Of a stretch of 50,611 nucleotides of DNA, positions 38,917-47,433 are shown piece after piece; positions within the stretch are counted from its first letter, which is position 1; the number at the start of each line of letters is the position of its first letter. The notes under the pieces were generated by a model. It was given only the letters and a program-made list of their open reading frames with translations, was not told where the DNA came from and searched no databases. The position numbers and the translations under genes are program-made. Origin of the DNA: a virus; the IMG/VR virus record IMGVR_UViG_3300036466_000252, positions 1-50,611 of that record, one strand, 5' to 3'.

Positions 38917-39412
38917 AAAAGTCTGTCTCCATTTTCTCGGCAGTATGTGGCAGCTGCATGGTGATATTCAGCATGGCTATCCACTGGGGGTAAGGCTGTT
39001 CTTCCGGCATTTCCCACGACATGCCCGGCATTACCCGGCAGCGGTCGCCCACCTGCGGGCGGTGGTTCAGGTCGATCATTATGCGCTCGATTACCTGCAG
39101 CGCTTCGCGGTAGCCCGTGGCGTCATCACCGAACGTGCCCACATATATGGAGACGTCCACCGTGTTGCTGCTTTGCCCTGCCGCGCCGCCCTGACCGTTG
39201 CGGCCACCTTCCCGCAGGTGTTCGCCACGCCCGGGCCTGACCATGATGAAAGGGTATTCATTATCGTCAGTCTGTCCGCGCCGCTTGGGCGGTATCCAGC
39301 CATCATAGATGGTCAGATTGCGAAGCTCACCGCCCTGCGTGGGCAGCTGCATTTCGCCCAGCACTTCCCGCAGCCGCTGCCGCAGGTCGTCGGCCATGAG
39401 TAGGATGCTCAT
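38897..39412 (-). CDS. Putative tail terminator / neck protein
   Basis: A 171-residue protein starting MSILLMADDLRQRLRE, coupled to the head-tail joining gene by TGATG-type overlap. EYPFIMVRPGRGEHL and SIYVGTFGDDATGYREALQV, with IMIDLNHRPQ and WIAMLNITMQLP, resemble tail-completion or terminator proteins encoded between neck and sheath in other myophages. Assigned by position and pattern, not by a certain family match. Confidence 0.65.
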   Translation of the reverse strand: MSILLMADDLRQRLREVLGEMQLPTQGGELRNLTIYDGWIPPKRRGQTDDNEYPFIMVRPGRGEHLREGGRNGQGGAAGQSSNTVDVSIYVGTFGDDATGYREALQVIERIMIDLNHRPQVGDRCRVMPGMSWEMPEEQPYPQWIAMLNITMQLPHTAEKMETDFYGSGYE

Positions 39413-39738
39413 CAGTAATCGTGCGCCTTCATTTCGATGTTCAGAATGTCGCCGTAGTCGTAGGCGTCGGCCACTATGTACACCGAGCCATTGACCTCGA
39501 GGCGCTCGCCCGGCGCGGGCGGGATGCCCCAGTCGGCAGCCCACACGCTTAGTTCCACGACCGTAAGGAAGCTGCCGCCAGTTGGGTCAGCGGCAGCCAT
39601 TTCCTCGCGTCGATCAATGACGCCCGGGAGGGAAAGCGGCGGCTCGCCACCGCCAAACTCAACGGCCACCAGCTCGGCAAACCATTTCATATTGACGCGC
39701 TGCGCCCGTAGGCGCATGGCATCCCAGCGAGCCGCCAT
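39412..39738 (-). CDS. Head-tail joining protein (lambda FII-like)
   Basis: A 108-residue protein, close to lambda gpFII (117). The small beta-barrel pattern (TVVELSVWAADWGIPPAPGE, then NGSVYIVADAYDYGDILNIE) fits the head-tail joining family. It probably connects the portal complex and tail. Its stop overlaps the downstream start. Confidence 0.7.
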   Translation of the reverse strand: MAARWDAMRLRAQRVNMKWFAELVAVEFGGGEPPLSLPGVIDRREEMAAADPTGGSFLTVVELSVWAADWGIPPAPGERLEVNGSVYIVADAYDYGDILNIEMKAHDY

Positions 39739-39741
39739 TGG

Positions 39742-39954
39742 TTACTCTCCCGCCTTGGTGTCGGCCTTGGTGTCGGCCTTGGTGGTCTGCGCCTTGGCCG
39801 GGCGACCAGCAACGCCAGACGCCAAGCCCGCCTCTATCAGCTCTTTGGCCAGCGCATCGCCAACTTCATGCGGGTTGCTGGCCGCGCGCAGGGCAACGCG
39901 CTTGCCGCCGTCAACGGCATGCACGCAGCCTTTCACGTTGATTGTCTTAGCCAT
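39742..39954 (-). CDS. Small hypothetical protein downstream of capsid
   Basis: A 70-residue protein starting MAKTINVKGCVHAVDGGKRV. Its C-terminus contains a short tandem repeat (KADTKADTKAGE) encoded by an exact 12-bp duplication. A protein of this size at this position often occupies the lambda FI slot. Role uncertain; possibly head assembly. Confidence 0.65.
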   Translation of the reverse strand: MAKTINVKGCVHAVDGGKRVALRAASNPHEVGDALAKELIEAGLASGVAGRPAKAQTTKADTKADTKAGE

Positions 39955-39978
39955 GGTCCTTCTCCTTGCGTGGGCGGT

Positions 39979-41001
39979 TTAGAGGACGGTCGCGCAGAAC
40001 GCAGCGTCGGGACGGTACGGCACCAGCAGCGGTGCGGACTGCATCAGGAAGATGCGCTCGGACGGGTCTTCGATGGTCCACGACTTGACGAAATACTCGC
40101 GCGGCTGGAAGCCAGCTGCCTCGTCCTTGATCGCGCCGAAGTGACGGACGCCCATAATGTCGCCCACACCCAGCACGGTGCCAGACGGCAGCAGAGCTAC
40201 TTCGGTATTGGTTTCCGGGTCAACGTACCAGTCAGCGACCACCCAATAATCGAAGGTTCCGTCATTGCCCTTGTACTGGACGCCTTCCGGCAGCACGCCC
40301 ACGTTGATGGTGCCGGACTCTACGCGGCGCAGGTCCAGACGCTTTTCGACGTCCACAGAATCACGGAACGCGCGCCATGCGTCCACGTCCATGACGATAG
40401 AGCGAATGGTGGTGCCGGTCTTCTGAAGGCGGTCCATGGCCCAATCTTCGAGATCGGTCTGGGGCTTCACGCCAGTCTGACCCCAGCGAGCGCCGCCAGT
40501 CAGAGTGATGGTGGCGTCAGGGTCGCGCTGGAAGTCGACCACGGCATCAATGCCGTCGCCCTTCACGGTGATCTTGCCGGTGCGTAGGGCTTCCACGGCC
40601 ATGACTTCCATGCGACGGGTCAGCATCTCGGTCTGGTCTTTCAGGTCGCGGCGCACGTTCAGTTGGCGACGCTGCAGCGGGGTCAGCTCTTGACCGGTGC
40701 CGATGGACTCACCTGCAACGCGCTTGAACGGGCGGTCGCTGTCGTGGGTGCGCTTGTCCTTGATGTAGGCCGGCTTGAATGACTTGGTGGTGAAGCCAGC
40801 GCCTTCCACCAGCTTGCCGCCACGCTTGGGGTGAACGAACGGGGCGAGGCGGCGCTTTTCGCCGTTGTGCTCGATGTCGAAGAACACTTCTTCTTTGTCG
40901 CTGGTTTCCACCTGCGGGAAGAAGCGGTTCACGAAGAACGCCTGCGGACGCTTCAGCGTGTCCACGGTGCGGTTCATTTGGGCTGTGCTGTAAAGGCTCA
41001 T
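39979..41001 (-). CDS. Major capsid protein (lambda gpE-like)
   Basis: A 340-residue protein (lambda E is 341). MSLYSTAQMNRTVDTLKRPQ, FFVNRFFPQVETSDKEEVFF, APFVHPKRGGK and the C-terminal REYFVKSWTIEDPSERIFLM with QSAPLLVPYRPDA match the lambda E family. It forms the icosahedral shell. Its neighbours are the decoration protein upstream and FI-position gene downstream. Confidence 0.95.
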   Translation of the reverse strand: MSLYSTAQMNRTVDTLKRPQAFFVNRFFPQVETSDKEEVFFDIEHNGEKRRLAPFVHPKRGGKLVEGAGFTTKSFKPAYIKDKRTHDSDRPFKRVAGESIGTGQELTPLQRRQLNVRRDLKDQTEMLTRRMEVMAVEALRTGKITVKGDGIDAVVDFQRDPDATITLTGGARWGQTGVKPQTDLEDWAMDRLQKTGTTIRSIVMDVDAWRAFRDSVDVEKRLDLRRVESGTINVGVLPEGVQYKGNDGTFDYWVVADWYVDPETNTEVALLPSGTVLGVGDIMGVRHFGAIKDEAAGFQPREYFVKSWTIEDPSERIFLMQSAPLLVPYRPDAAFCATVL

Positions 41002-41016
41002 GCGTCTTGCTCCCGT

Positions 41017-41394
41017 TTAGTAGGCGACTGCCGGTTCGATGAAGATGGACTGGGCGGCCAGCGCGTCGCGCACGCTGTCGGCAGTGTGGCCGGTGCCGAA
41101 GGTCATGGCGTTGCTGTTGAAGTCGCCGGTAATGTAGACGACCGCTTCGACCGCGCCATCGGTAGCATCGGCGTCTTCGGCCAGAATGGCGACCGGCGCT
41201 TCGCTGCCGTCAGCGGCAGCGCTGGCGGACAGGTCGTAATTGCCGTCAGCGGTGATCTTGCCCAGCAGCTCGCCGCGCACATGCGCAGCCCCTGCAGCGA
41301 TGGTGACAACGGCAGTGCGCACCGGGAAATCACCTGCGCGCAGGTGGTCCGGGGTGAAGGTGCCTTCGGTCTGGAAAGTCGGCTTGAAGCTCAT
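41017..41394 (-). CDS. Head decoration protein (lambda gpD-like)
   Basis: A 125-residue protein with LLGKITADGNYDLSASAAAD and PVAILAEDADATDGAVEAVV with VYITGDFNSNAM, typical of the lambda gpD family that stabilises expanded capsids. Encoded between protease/scaffold and capsid, as in lambda. Confidence 0.92.
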   Translation of the reverse strand: MSFKPTFQTEGTFTPDHLRAGDFPVRTAVVTIAAGAAHVRGELLGKITADGNYDLSASAAADGSEAPVAILAEDADATDGAVEAVVYITGDFNSNAMTFGTGHTADSVRDALAAQSIFIEPAVAY

Positions 41395-41413
41395 GTGTCG
41401 TTACCCCCTTGGG

Positions 41414-41851
41414 TTAGATGCCGTACTGCTCGCCCAGACGGGCGGATTCGGCGGCGTAGTCGGTTTCAGTTTCCCCAGTGCTTTCCGGGTCCGCGTCAAT
41501 GTCCGGGTTCGGTGCGTCGGCACCCATCAGCGCATCGAAGTTTGCGCCGCCAGTGCGGGCCTCCGGGGCAGCAGCGGCCAGAATGGTGGCAGCGGCTTCA
41601 GCAGTCATGCCAGCCTGACCAGCCAGCGCCATGGCCAGCTTCGGCTTGTCCGCCGCAGCCTCGGCATTCAGGATGCCCATGATACGGCCATGCTCTGCCG
41701 TGGCGGCTTCAGCGCGGGCGTCTTCGACCGCTGACGCTTCAACCATGCCTTCGCGGGCCGAGGCTTCGATCTGGTCGACTAGATCGCCGTGGTCGGCGCG
41801 CAGGGCGGCCATTGTCATTACCGGCTGTGCCGGGGCGTTCGGGTTGCTCAT
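41414..41851 (-). CDS. Scaffold protein, in-frame internal start (Nu3-like)
   Basis: Predicted 145-residue product from an internal ATG (Met 287 of the protease) preceded by AAAGGTG at good spacing. It starts MSNPNAPAQPVMTMAALRAD and is helical and acidic. This corresponds to lambda Nu3 nested in gene C and would form the assembly scaffold that the protease later degrades. Confidence 0.75.
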   Translation of the reverse strand: MSNPNAPAQPVMTMAALRADHGDLVDQIEASAREGMVEASAVEDARAEAATAEHGRIMGILNAEAAADKPKLAMALAGQAGMTAEAAATILAAAAPEARTGGANFDALMGADAPNPDIDADPESTGETETDYAAESARLGEQYGI

Positions 41852-42709
41852 GTTGGCACCTTTGTTTGATTGATACTGCCCGGCTGCGGGCGTGGTATTT
41901 CCGGCACTGCCGGACATTTCAGCAATGACACTTTCCAGCGTGCCCAGCCCATCCGCCATGCCTGCAGCAACTGCAGCTTGACCGATCAACTCGCCACCTT
42001 GCCCGAAATCTGCCATTACCTTTTCGCTGGTGACGCCCCGGAATGCGGCCACGTCATCAATGAAAACTTGCGCCAGCCCGTCGATGGTTGCCTGCACTTG
42101 TGCGCGGCCTTCGTCGGTGCTGGGGTCGCTGCGCTTCTTGGGTGATTGGGTGCTGACAATCTCAAACGAACCATCGTCCGACCTGCCACCCTGCACGCCC
42201 ATAACCGCGCCGATACTGCCGACCATCGCTGATTTGTTCATTACAACACGACCAGCGGCAGCCGTCAGGTAATAACCAGCGCTTGCGCCCAAGCCCCCTA
42301 CATAAGCTGTAACGGGCTTGACGCTGTTTGCGTCACGGATCATGGCGGCCATTTCCGACACGCCATTCACCATGCCGCCCGGGCTGTCGACGTCTAGGAT
42401 TATCCCAGAAACCTGCGGGTTTTTCACCGCTTCATTCAGGTCGCGTGCCAATATTTCATAACTTGTAGCACCACTGATTTCCGTCATGAGGTTGGCGCGC
42501 TTGAACAGTGGTCCCGCCACCGGAATGATCGCCACGCTGCCGCGCAATTCTGCCCGGCGTGTGTTCTCTAGCGCTATGCCTTGCTCCTTTGCCAGCGCCT
42601 TGATGTCGGCATTGTCGCGCTGTGCAACGGCAATAATCGTTTCCAGCATCTGCGGCTGAATAGCCCACTGGGCAGACGTCAGCTGCCCCCAGATTCTCGG
42701 TAATGTCAT
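41414..42709 (-). CDS. S49 head maturation protease (lambda gpC-like)
   Basis: A 431-residue protein (lambda C is 439). The ClpP/SppA-fold S49 core lies at about 55-265: SGIILDVDSPGGMV (101-114), GGLGASAGYYL with nucleophile Ser 143, and a Lys-rich segment (191-192) as candidate base. The C-terminal third is the Nu3-like scaffold region. It processes the portal and scaffold during prohead maturation. Overlaps the portal stop by four bases. Confidence 0.92.
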   Translation of the reverse strand: MTLPRIWGQLTSAQWAIQPQMLETIIAVAQRDNADIKALAKEQGIALENTRRAELRGSVAIIPVAGPLFKRANLMTEISGATSYEILARDLNEAVKNPQVSGIILDVDSPGGMVNGVSEMAAMIRDANSVKPVTAYVGGLGASAGYYLTAAAGRVVMNKSAMVGSIGAVMGVQGGRSDDGSFEIVSTQSPKKRSDPSTDEGRAQVQATIDGLAQVFIDDVAAFRGVTSEKVMADFGQGGELIGQAAVAAGMADGLGTLESVIAEMSGSAGNTTPAAGQYQSNKGANMSNPNAPAQPVMTMAALRADHGDLVDQIEASAREGMVEASAVEDARAEAATAEHGRIMGILNAEAAADKPKLAMALAGQAGMTAEAAATILAAAAPEARTGGANFDALMGADAPNPDIDADPESTGETETDYAAESARLGEQYGI

Positions 42710-44295
42710 GCGTCTGCCTCGTCGGGTTCGTTGCCGTTGTCCGGGTCATTGGACGGTAGTTCGTCGCTGTCCGGGTCGGTTACTGCCTGTCCGTTCACGT
42801 CCACGCGCTGCAGGCCAAGCTCGCGCATGTAGTCGTCTTCCGCCGCGCGCTGTTCCAGCATGTCGCGCCAGTCCATTCCGCGTTCCATGGCGACTTCCTG
42901 CAGGGTGGTTTGGTAGCTATCCATTTCCAATTTCTTGGCGGATGCTTCCTTGAGCGGGTCCACATTACCACGACCGTTGCCGATCCATGCGGCGGAGGTA
43001 TAGGCGGCAAAGTTGTCGTAGAAGTCCGGGGCTTCGACTTCACCGCGCTGCACGGCCTCTTCAAGCCACAGCTCGAAACACGGCTGGCACCAATAGCTGG
43101 TGAGCCATGCGCGGCGACCCGAGAAGAAGCGCCATGCTTCCAGCAGGGCAGCCCGGGCGCTGGAATAATTCGTCTTGCTGAAATCCTTCATAATCAGCTC
43201 ATAGGGCAGCCCGTAGCTGACGCCTATTTCGCGCACGATGGTTTCGACGAAATCCTTGTAGACGCCTGACGGGCGGTTCGGGTTGAAGCCCGTCACCTTA
43301 TCGCCCGGGTACAGCGGGATTACCGCGCCGCCCTCGAGGTTCACGTCCCAGCCGTTGCGGTCCTGCATGTAGCGCTTGGCCGCCTTGCCTTCACCCGCAG
43401 CCTCGCCGCCGAACATGTCAAGCAGCTGCTCCGGCCCCATGGGTGACTCGACAAACGCCGCCACCATGCTGCCGACCAGTGCCGACTTCAGCTCGCTGCG
43501 CTGGTACTCGCCCAGCATGCGGAAATTGCCCAGCACGCTGGACATGATCGGCTTGCCGCGTGACTGGCCGGTGCGCTCCTTGTCGTGCAGGTGCAGGACG
43601 CGGCGGCGACCGAAGCGGGTTCGGGCCGGCACGTATTCCCATTCGTCAATGCCAAGGTGCGTGAATGGCACGTCAACCGGGTGGCGCTTGGCGATCCAGT
43701 AGCCCAGCGGCTCCCCGTAGCGGTTCTGCTTGATACCGCTGCGCACGTTGGGGTCAGTAGTCAGTTCGGCCGGCGTGTCCATGCGGTCAGGGTCGACCAG
43801 CTGCAGCGCTGTGCGCCACTTGGCCCCGTTGCGCCGCAGGTAAACCGGCACCGCGAGCGCTTCGCCATTCATCATGCCCGTGCGGAACTGCAGGGCGGTC
43901 AGGCTGGCAAAGTTCATCTGCCGGGCGGCGTCGCATTCGGTGGTGTCCGCCCACGTGCGCCACTTGGCCTCCACGTCGCGTGACCACTCGTCTGCTTGCT
44001 GCTTCGTCCAGCCGAGCACCCGGTGGTTGGGGCGGCTGGACAGCCGGAAGCCGGTGCCCACGACGTTATCAACCAGCGTCTGCACGCTGCCTTGTGCGAT
44101 GCCGTGGTTGCGCACGAGGTCGCGCTGGCGGCCCACAAGCGTTTCCAGCTCGCCCAGCAGGTCAGCATCCGCGGATGCCACGCCGGGCTGCCAGTTGCGC
44201 ATCTCGCGCGACATCATGCTCGCGCCGTGGTGGGCGGAATCATTCAGCGCCATAGGCTGGCCCCGGTGGTCCAATATCTCGACTTTCTGGGCCAT
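42706..44295 (-). CDS. Portal protein (lambda gpB family)
   Basis: A 529-residue protein starting MAQKVEILDHRGQPMALNDS, chosen because it lies one base after the gpW stop; a longer in-frame start overlaps gpW. GEALAVPVYLRRNGAKWRTA, LQLVDPDRMDTPAEL and DFSKTNYSSARAALLEAWRF identify the lambda portal family. It is the dodecameric DNA channel and the base for terminase docking. Confidence 0.93.
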   Translation of the reverse strand: MAQKVEILDHRGQPMALNDSAHHGASMMSREMRNWQPGVASADADLLGELETLVGRQRDLVRNHGIAQGSVQTLVDNVVGTGFRLSSRPNHRVLGWTKQQADEWSRDVEAKWRTWADTTECDAARQMNFASLTALQFRTGMMNGEALAVPVYLRRNGAKWRTALQLVDPDRMDTPAELTTDPNVRSGIKQNRYGEPLGYWIAKRHPVDVPFTHLGIDEWEYVPARTRFGRRRVLHLHDKERTGQSRGKPIMSSVLGNFRMLGEYQRSELKSALVGSMVAAFVESPMGPEQLLDMFGGEAAGEGKAAKRYMQDRNGWDVNLEGGAVIPLYPGDKVTGFNPNRPSGVYKDFVETIVREIGVSYGLPYELIMKDFSKTNYSSARAALLEAWRFFSGRRAWLTSYWCQPCFELWLEEAVQRGEVEAPDFYDNFAAYTSAAWIGNGRGNVDPLKEASAKKLEMDSYQTTLQEVAMERGMDWRDMLEQRAAEDDYMRELGLQRVDVNGQAVTDPDSDELPSNDPDNGNEPDEADA

Positions 44296-44296
44296 G

Positions 44297-44524
44297 TCAG
44301 AACCTCGGGTAGAGTGGCTTTCGGCCGCGCCGGCCTTCAAGGCGGGCTATGTCGGCCTGCAGCTGCGCGATGTACTGCTGCAATCGCGTGTAGCTGGTGG
44401 CCGTGAAGGTCACGCTACGGCCGCTGCCGTGCGTCACCTGTACTTCTTTCTCGCCAAGCATCAGCGCATGCAGGGCTTCATCGGCCTGCACTAGCCGCTG
44501 GCGCAGCGTTTCAAGGTCGGCCAT
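44297..44524 (-). CDS. Head-tail connector (lambda gpW-like)
   Basis: A 75-residue protein, close to lambda gpW (68). MADLETLRQRLVQADEALHA, VTHGSGRSVTFTATSYTRLQ and YIAQLQADIARLEG fit gpW, which attaches below the portal and stabilises packaged DNA. Encoded between TerL and portal as in lambda. Confidence 0.9.
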   Translation of the reverse strand: MADLETLRQRLVQADEALHALMLGEKEVQVTHGSGRSVTFTATSYTRLQQYIAQLQADIARLEGRRGRKPLYPRF

Positions 44525-44563
44525 GGAATAGGTTTCCTTGGTGGGTTAATTGAATTGTGAATC

Positions 44564-44607
44564 GTCCCGGGCATTACCGCAACCATGGCAGCGGTAAGCC
44601 CCGGGAC
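44564..44607. other. Long hairpin between terL and gpW
   Basis: GTCCCGGG/CCCGGGAC (8 bp) and TTACCGC/GCGGTAA (7 bp) form one stacked stem with a small internal loop and a 10-base apical loop. No T tract follows in either direction, so it is more likely an mRNA processing or translation-control structure, or an early/late transcript boundary. Confidence 0.6.
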
Positions 44608-44618
44608 TCGTTGGGATT

Positions 44619-46550
44619 TTACAGGTATGCGCTGTCACTTGTGCGGCGTTTCTTTGGCTGCATTGCCGAAAGGCTAAATCCATCGTCTTCGTCGTCGTCA
44701 CTGCTGGCGGCCGGCTTCGTGGCCATGGCCTCAAGCTCCGCGCGACGGTCAGCCCATGCGTCTTCATTCCAGCGGTCAATGCCCACCACGTAGGCCGCTG
44801 CCCGGTTGTAGACGTGGGTATCGAGCGCCTCGTTACGCAGGCGCGTTTGCTCCCACACGTATTTCCGGTATCCCTGCTTATCCACGCGCATGACCAGTTG
44901 TTCGGCAGTCAGCTGCTCGAAATACTCGGCATCGTATTGCGGGAAGTGGCAGTAGCCGTGCGGCACGTCCGCGCTTTCGTCCACTGGCATATCCTGCTTC
45001 AGCCAGCCGTATATTTCAGCCTTGACGTGGTTCGTGCCGATGTTCCATGCCTGCACCCCGCCCTTCACCTTGCGCCCCTTCCGGTTGACGTCCTTGAGGC
45101 GCGGGATGTTGATAACTTGCTGCTGCGTGGCGTTACCCATGACCGGGATGATCGTGCTGCGCGGGTAGCGGCGGCAGAAGTCATAGACCACCTGCGTATT
45201 GAAGCCCGCATCGACGGCCGTTAGCTGAATGCCAAGCTCTGCGCCATTCGCGTGGGTGAACTTCTCCCGCATAAGCGCAGCGAAGGCTTCCCAGCAGCCG
45301 CCCGGCTCATCAAGGGCTGACGTGTCGCCCGGCAGTACCCGGTAATCGACTGACCAATGCTCCATGCCCGGTGCCCACGCCATGACCTCGGCCTCGATGC
45401 GGTCTTTCTGCACGTCCGCCGCCATGGTCAGGATGATGCCGCCGTCTGGCACGGTGCCGATGGTGTAGGTTTCGCGGCGGTCATACAGCCTGCGCCACTC
45501 GGGCGCGTCGCCCTTCTCTGCCCATGTCTCGCCCAGCACGGTGTTCACGAACGCGCGGAGCTTCTCCGGGTTGCCCTGCGCCGCCATGAAGTCATCACGG
45601 GCATCGCTCCAGCTGTACCAGCCCAGCGGGCTGTAAAGGCTGTTCACGTGGAAGCCTACGGTGCCGGGCTTGCGGGCCTTGGCTGTGGCCCTGTATTCGC
45701 CCTTTGCCAGCATGCCGGTCTTCTCGTGCTCGTCTATCAGGACGCCGCATTCCTCGCACATGTACTGGGCGGGCTTGGTGGTGTCGTCCTTGTCATAGAC
45801 CACATTGCCCCAGCGCAAGGGCTGGTAGTGGTTACAGTGCGGGCAGGGCACGTAGTAGTAACGCTTGTCGGACTGCTCGAACCCGGCTTCGATCTTGCTG
45901 CGCCCGTGGAAGGTGGGCGTGCTGACGTAGAACAGCTTCCGGCGCTTGTACGTCCTCGCGCGCGCTCGAGCCAAGTCCAGCGGGTCGCCCTCGCCGTCAA
46001 GGTCGCCCGGGTAGGCGTCCACCTCGTCAAGGAACAGATAGCGGGCCGGCATAGAGCGCAGCCCGGTGGCGCTGTTGGCCCCGGTCAGGATCAGCACGCC
46101 GCCCGGGAAGTCCTTGCTGAATTGACTGTTGCCGCCGTCGCGGCTGCGGGCCGTCGCCACCTTCTCCGCCAGCCGGGGCGTCTCGGTGAGCATGGGGTCG
46201 ATACGGGTGCGCACGTTACGCTTCTGCATGTCCAACGTTGGCTGCACCGCCAGCATGGGGCCGGGGGCATTGTCGATCACGTAGCCGATCCAGTTGTTCC
46301 CGGTTTCAGTCGCGCCGATCTGGGCACCCTTCATGAACCAGACTTCTTGCGTAGGGCTGGTGACGCTCAATTCGTCCATGATCGCGCGCAGATAAGGCGT
46401 GCGGCTGGTCCGCCACTGGCCCGGCTCTGCCGCAGCGCGCTGCGATAACCTGCGGTGCTTATCGGCCCACTCGCTGACCGTCAGGATGGGGTCAGGGCGC
46501 AAGCCGCTGGAAAGCGCATCACCTACCGCTTGCGAGGCTTTCAAAAGCAT
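44619..46550 (-). CDS. terL: Terminase large subunit (lambda gpA/GpA family)
   Basis: A 643-residue protein (lambda A is 641). KGAQIGATET (about 74-83) is the ATPase Walker A region and YLFLDEVDAYPGD (171-183) the Walker B region. The C-terminal nuclease domain has AVDAGFNTQVVYDFCRR and NHVKAEIYGWLKQD. A CPHC...CEEC zinc-like knuckle lies between. It cuts and translocates DNA. The start overlaps the terS stop by 32 bases. Confidence 0.95.
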   Translation of the reverse strand: MLLKASQAVGDALSSGLRPDPILTVSEWADKHRRLSQRAAAEPGQWRTSRTPYLRAIMDELSVTSPTQEVWFMKGAQIGATETGNNWIGYVIDNAPGPMLAVQPTLDMQKRNVRTRIDPMLTETPRLAEKVATARSRDGGNSQFSKDFPGGVLILTGANSATGLRSMPARYLFLDEVDAYPGDLDGEGDPLDLARARARTYKRRKLFYVSTPTFHGRSKIEAGFEQSDKRYYYVPCPHCNHYQPLRWGNVVYDKDDTTKPAQYMCEECGVLIDEHEKTGMLAKGEYRATAKARKPGTVGFHVNSLYSPLGWYSWSDARDDFMAAQGNPEKLRAFVNTVLGETWAEKGDAPEWRRLYDRRETYTIGTVPDGGIILTMAADVQKDRIEAEVMAWAPGMEHWSVDYRVLPGDTSALDEPGGCWEAFAALMREKFTHANGAELGIQLTAVDAGFNTQVVYDFCRRYPRSTIIPVMGNATQQQVINIPRLKDVNRKGRKVKGGVQAWNIGTNHVKAEIYGWLKQDMPVDESADVPHGYCHFPQYDAEYFEQLTAEQLVMRVDKQGYRKYVWEQTRLRNEALDTHVYNRAAAYVVGIDRWNEDAWADRRAELEAMATKPAASSDDDEDDGFSLSAMQPKKRRTSDSAYL

Positions 46551-47139
46551 CAGCTATCTCCTCGAGCGCGTTGGTGATTTCCGTCTGAAGCATGAGCGCC
46601 ACGGCGTGCTGGTCGGTCATGCCCGCCAGCTCGCCCGACAGGCGGTCAGGCAGCTGCCCCAGCCTGTCACGCATGCCACGGGACGCATTGAACAACTCGA
46701 CCCGTAGATCGTCGCGGCGCACCAGCTCGCCGGCCTTTTCTTCGTAGTCCAGCTGCGCCAGCTTGGCCTGATAGGTTTCGCGCACGGTGCGCGCCTTCTG
46801 GTACTGCCCGGCACTGGTGTTGGCTGCGGACTGGTCAAGGCTGGCGGTAGACTCGCCCGCCAGCGCCCCACGCTGGTCATCAACGCCGCCAGTCTTGCCC
46901 CGGGGCGTGCCGATCTTATCCGCGCGCCGCTGGCCCGCTGCATGGTTCTTGCCCTGCATGGTGTTGTCGCGCCAGTGCTTGGCCGCGCGCTCATAATCCA
47001 GAATGACCGGCCGGCCGTTGGTCGGGTGCACCCCCACGCAATCAGCCGGGATGCGCCCGGTATTGATGGCCTTGCGCACGGCTACGCCTGACACGTCCAT
47101 GCGACGCCCCATTTCGCGCAATGAAATACCGTTTTCCAT
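46519..47139 (-). CDS. terS: Terminase small subunit (Nu1-like)
   Basis: A 206-residue protein. The N-terminal winged helix-turn-helix ISLREMGRRMDVSGVAVRKA with TGRIPADCVG and NGRPVILDYERAAKHW resembles Nu1-type packaging proteins. A Gln/Ala-rich linker is followed by a helical oligomerisation domain (AKLAQLDYEEKAGELVRRDD). It recognises cos. It is the first gene of the head operon proper, with the phage dyad 38 bases upstream. Confidence 0.88.
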   Translation of the reverse strand: MENGISLREMGRRMDVSGVAVRKAINTGRIPADCVGVHPTNGRPVILDYERAAKHWRDNTMQGKNHAAGQRRADKIGTPRGKTGGVDDQRGALAGESTASLDQSAANTSAGQYQKARTVRETYQAKLAQLDYEEKAGELVRRDDLRVELFNASRGMRDRLGQLPDRLSGELAGMTDQHAVALMLQTEITNALEEIADAFESLASGR

Positions 47140-47176
47140 CGTATCGCCCTATGGCTGCGGCTGTGCTACCTTACGC

Positions 47177-47193
47177 ATTACACATGACGTAAT
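47177..47193. promoter_or_regulatory. Operator-like dyad between terS and divergent gene
   Basis: ATTACACATGACGTAAT is a perfect ATTAC-N7-GTAAT dyad with the same spacing as in the four cassettes. It lies 13 bases upstream of the ATG at 47206 and 38 bases upstream of terS, so it could control one or both genes. No clear TATAGT box is visible on either side. Confidence 0.6.
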
Positions 47194-47205
47194 GAGGACA
47201 GCCGC

Positions 47206-47433
47206 ATGCCCGTGAAAAAAATTGACACCCTGCGGGACTACATGAGCGCCGGCCAGTGGCATGAAGCCATCAAGCTGGCGGCCAAGTTCCCGCGCCTTGG
47301 CGAGCACAAAGTCGCCATCACCCGGGCCAAGGATGCCATCGTCAACCCGGGGTTCTGCAGGCAGCTGGGCCGCGACCCTGACGCGCTCATCGTCGCCGGG
47401 ATCGCGGCCCTGCAGGACCGTTATTCTTCTTGA
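47206..47433 (+). CDS. Small conserved-looking protein, opposite strand
   Basis: A 75-residue protein starting MPVKKIDTLRDYMSAGQWHE with GAGGA upstream. It is helical, with KLAAKFPRLGEHKVAITRA and a final LIVAGIAALQDRY helix. It is the only plus-strand gene inside the late leftward block and converges with the methyltransferase gene, overlapping its 3' end by 13 bases. An early function under the adjacent dyad is plausible. Confidence 0.7.
   Translation: MPVKKIDTLRDYMSAGQWHEAIKLAAKFPRLGEHKVAITRAKDAIVNPGFCRQLGRDPDALIVAGIAALQDRYSS

Noticed and set aside
45357-46448. Long plus-strand open frame opposite terminase
   Set aside because: Shadow of the terL coding frame, with low-complexity His/Arg/Val content and no plausible start context.
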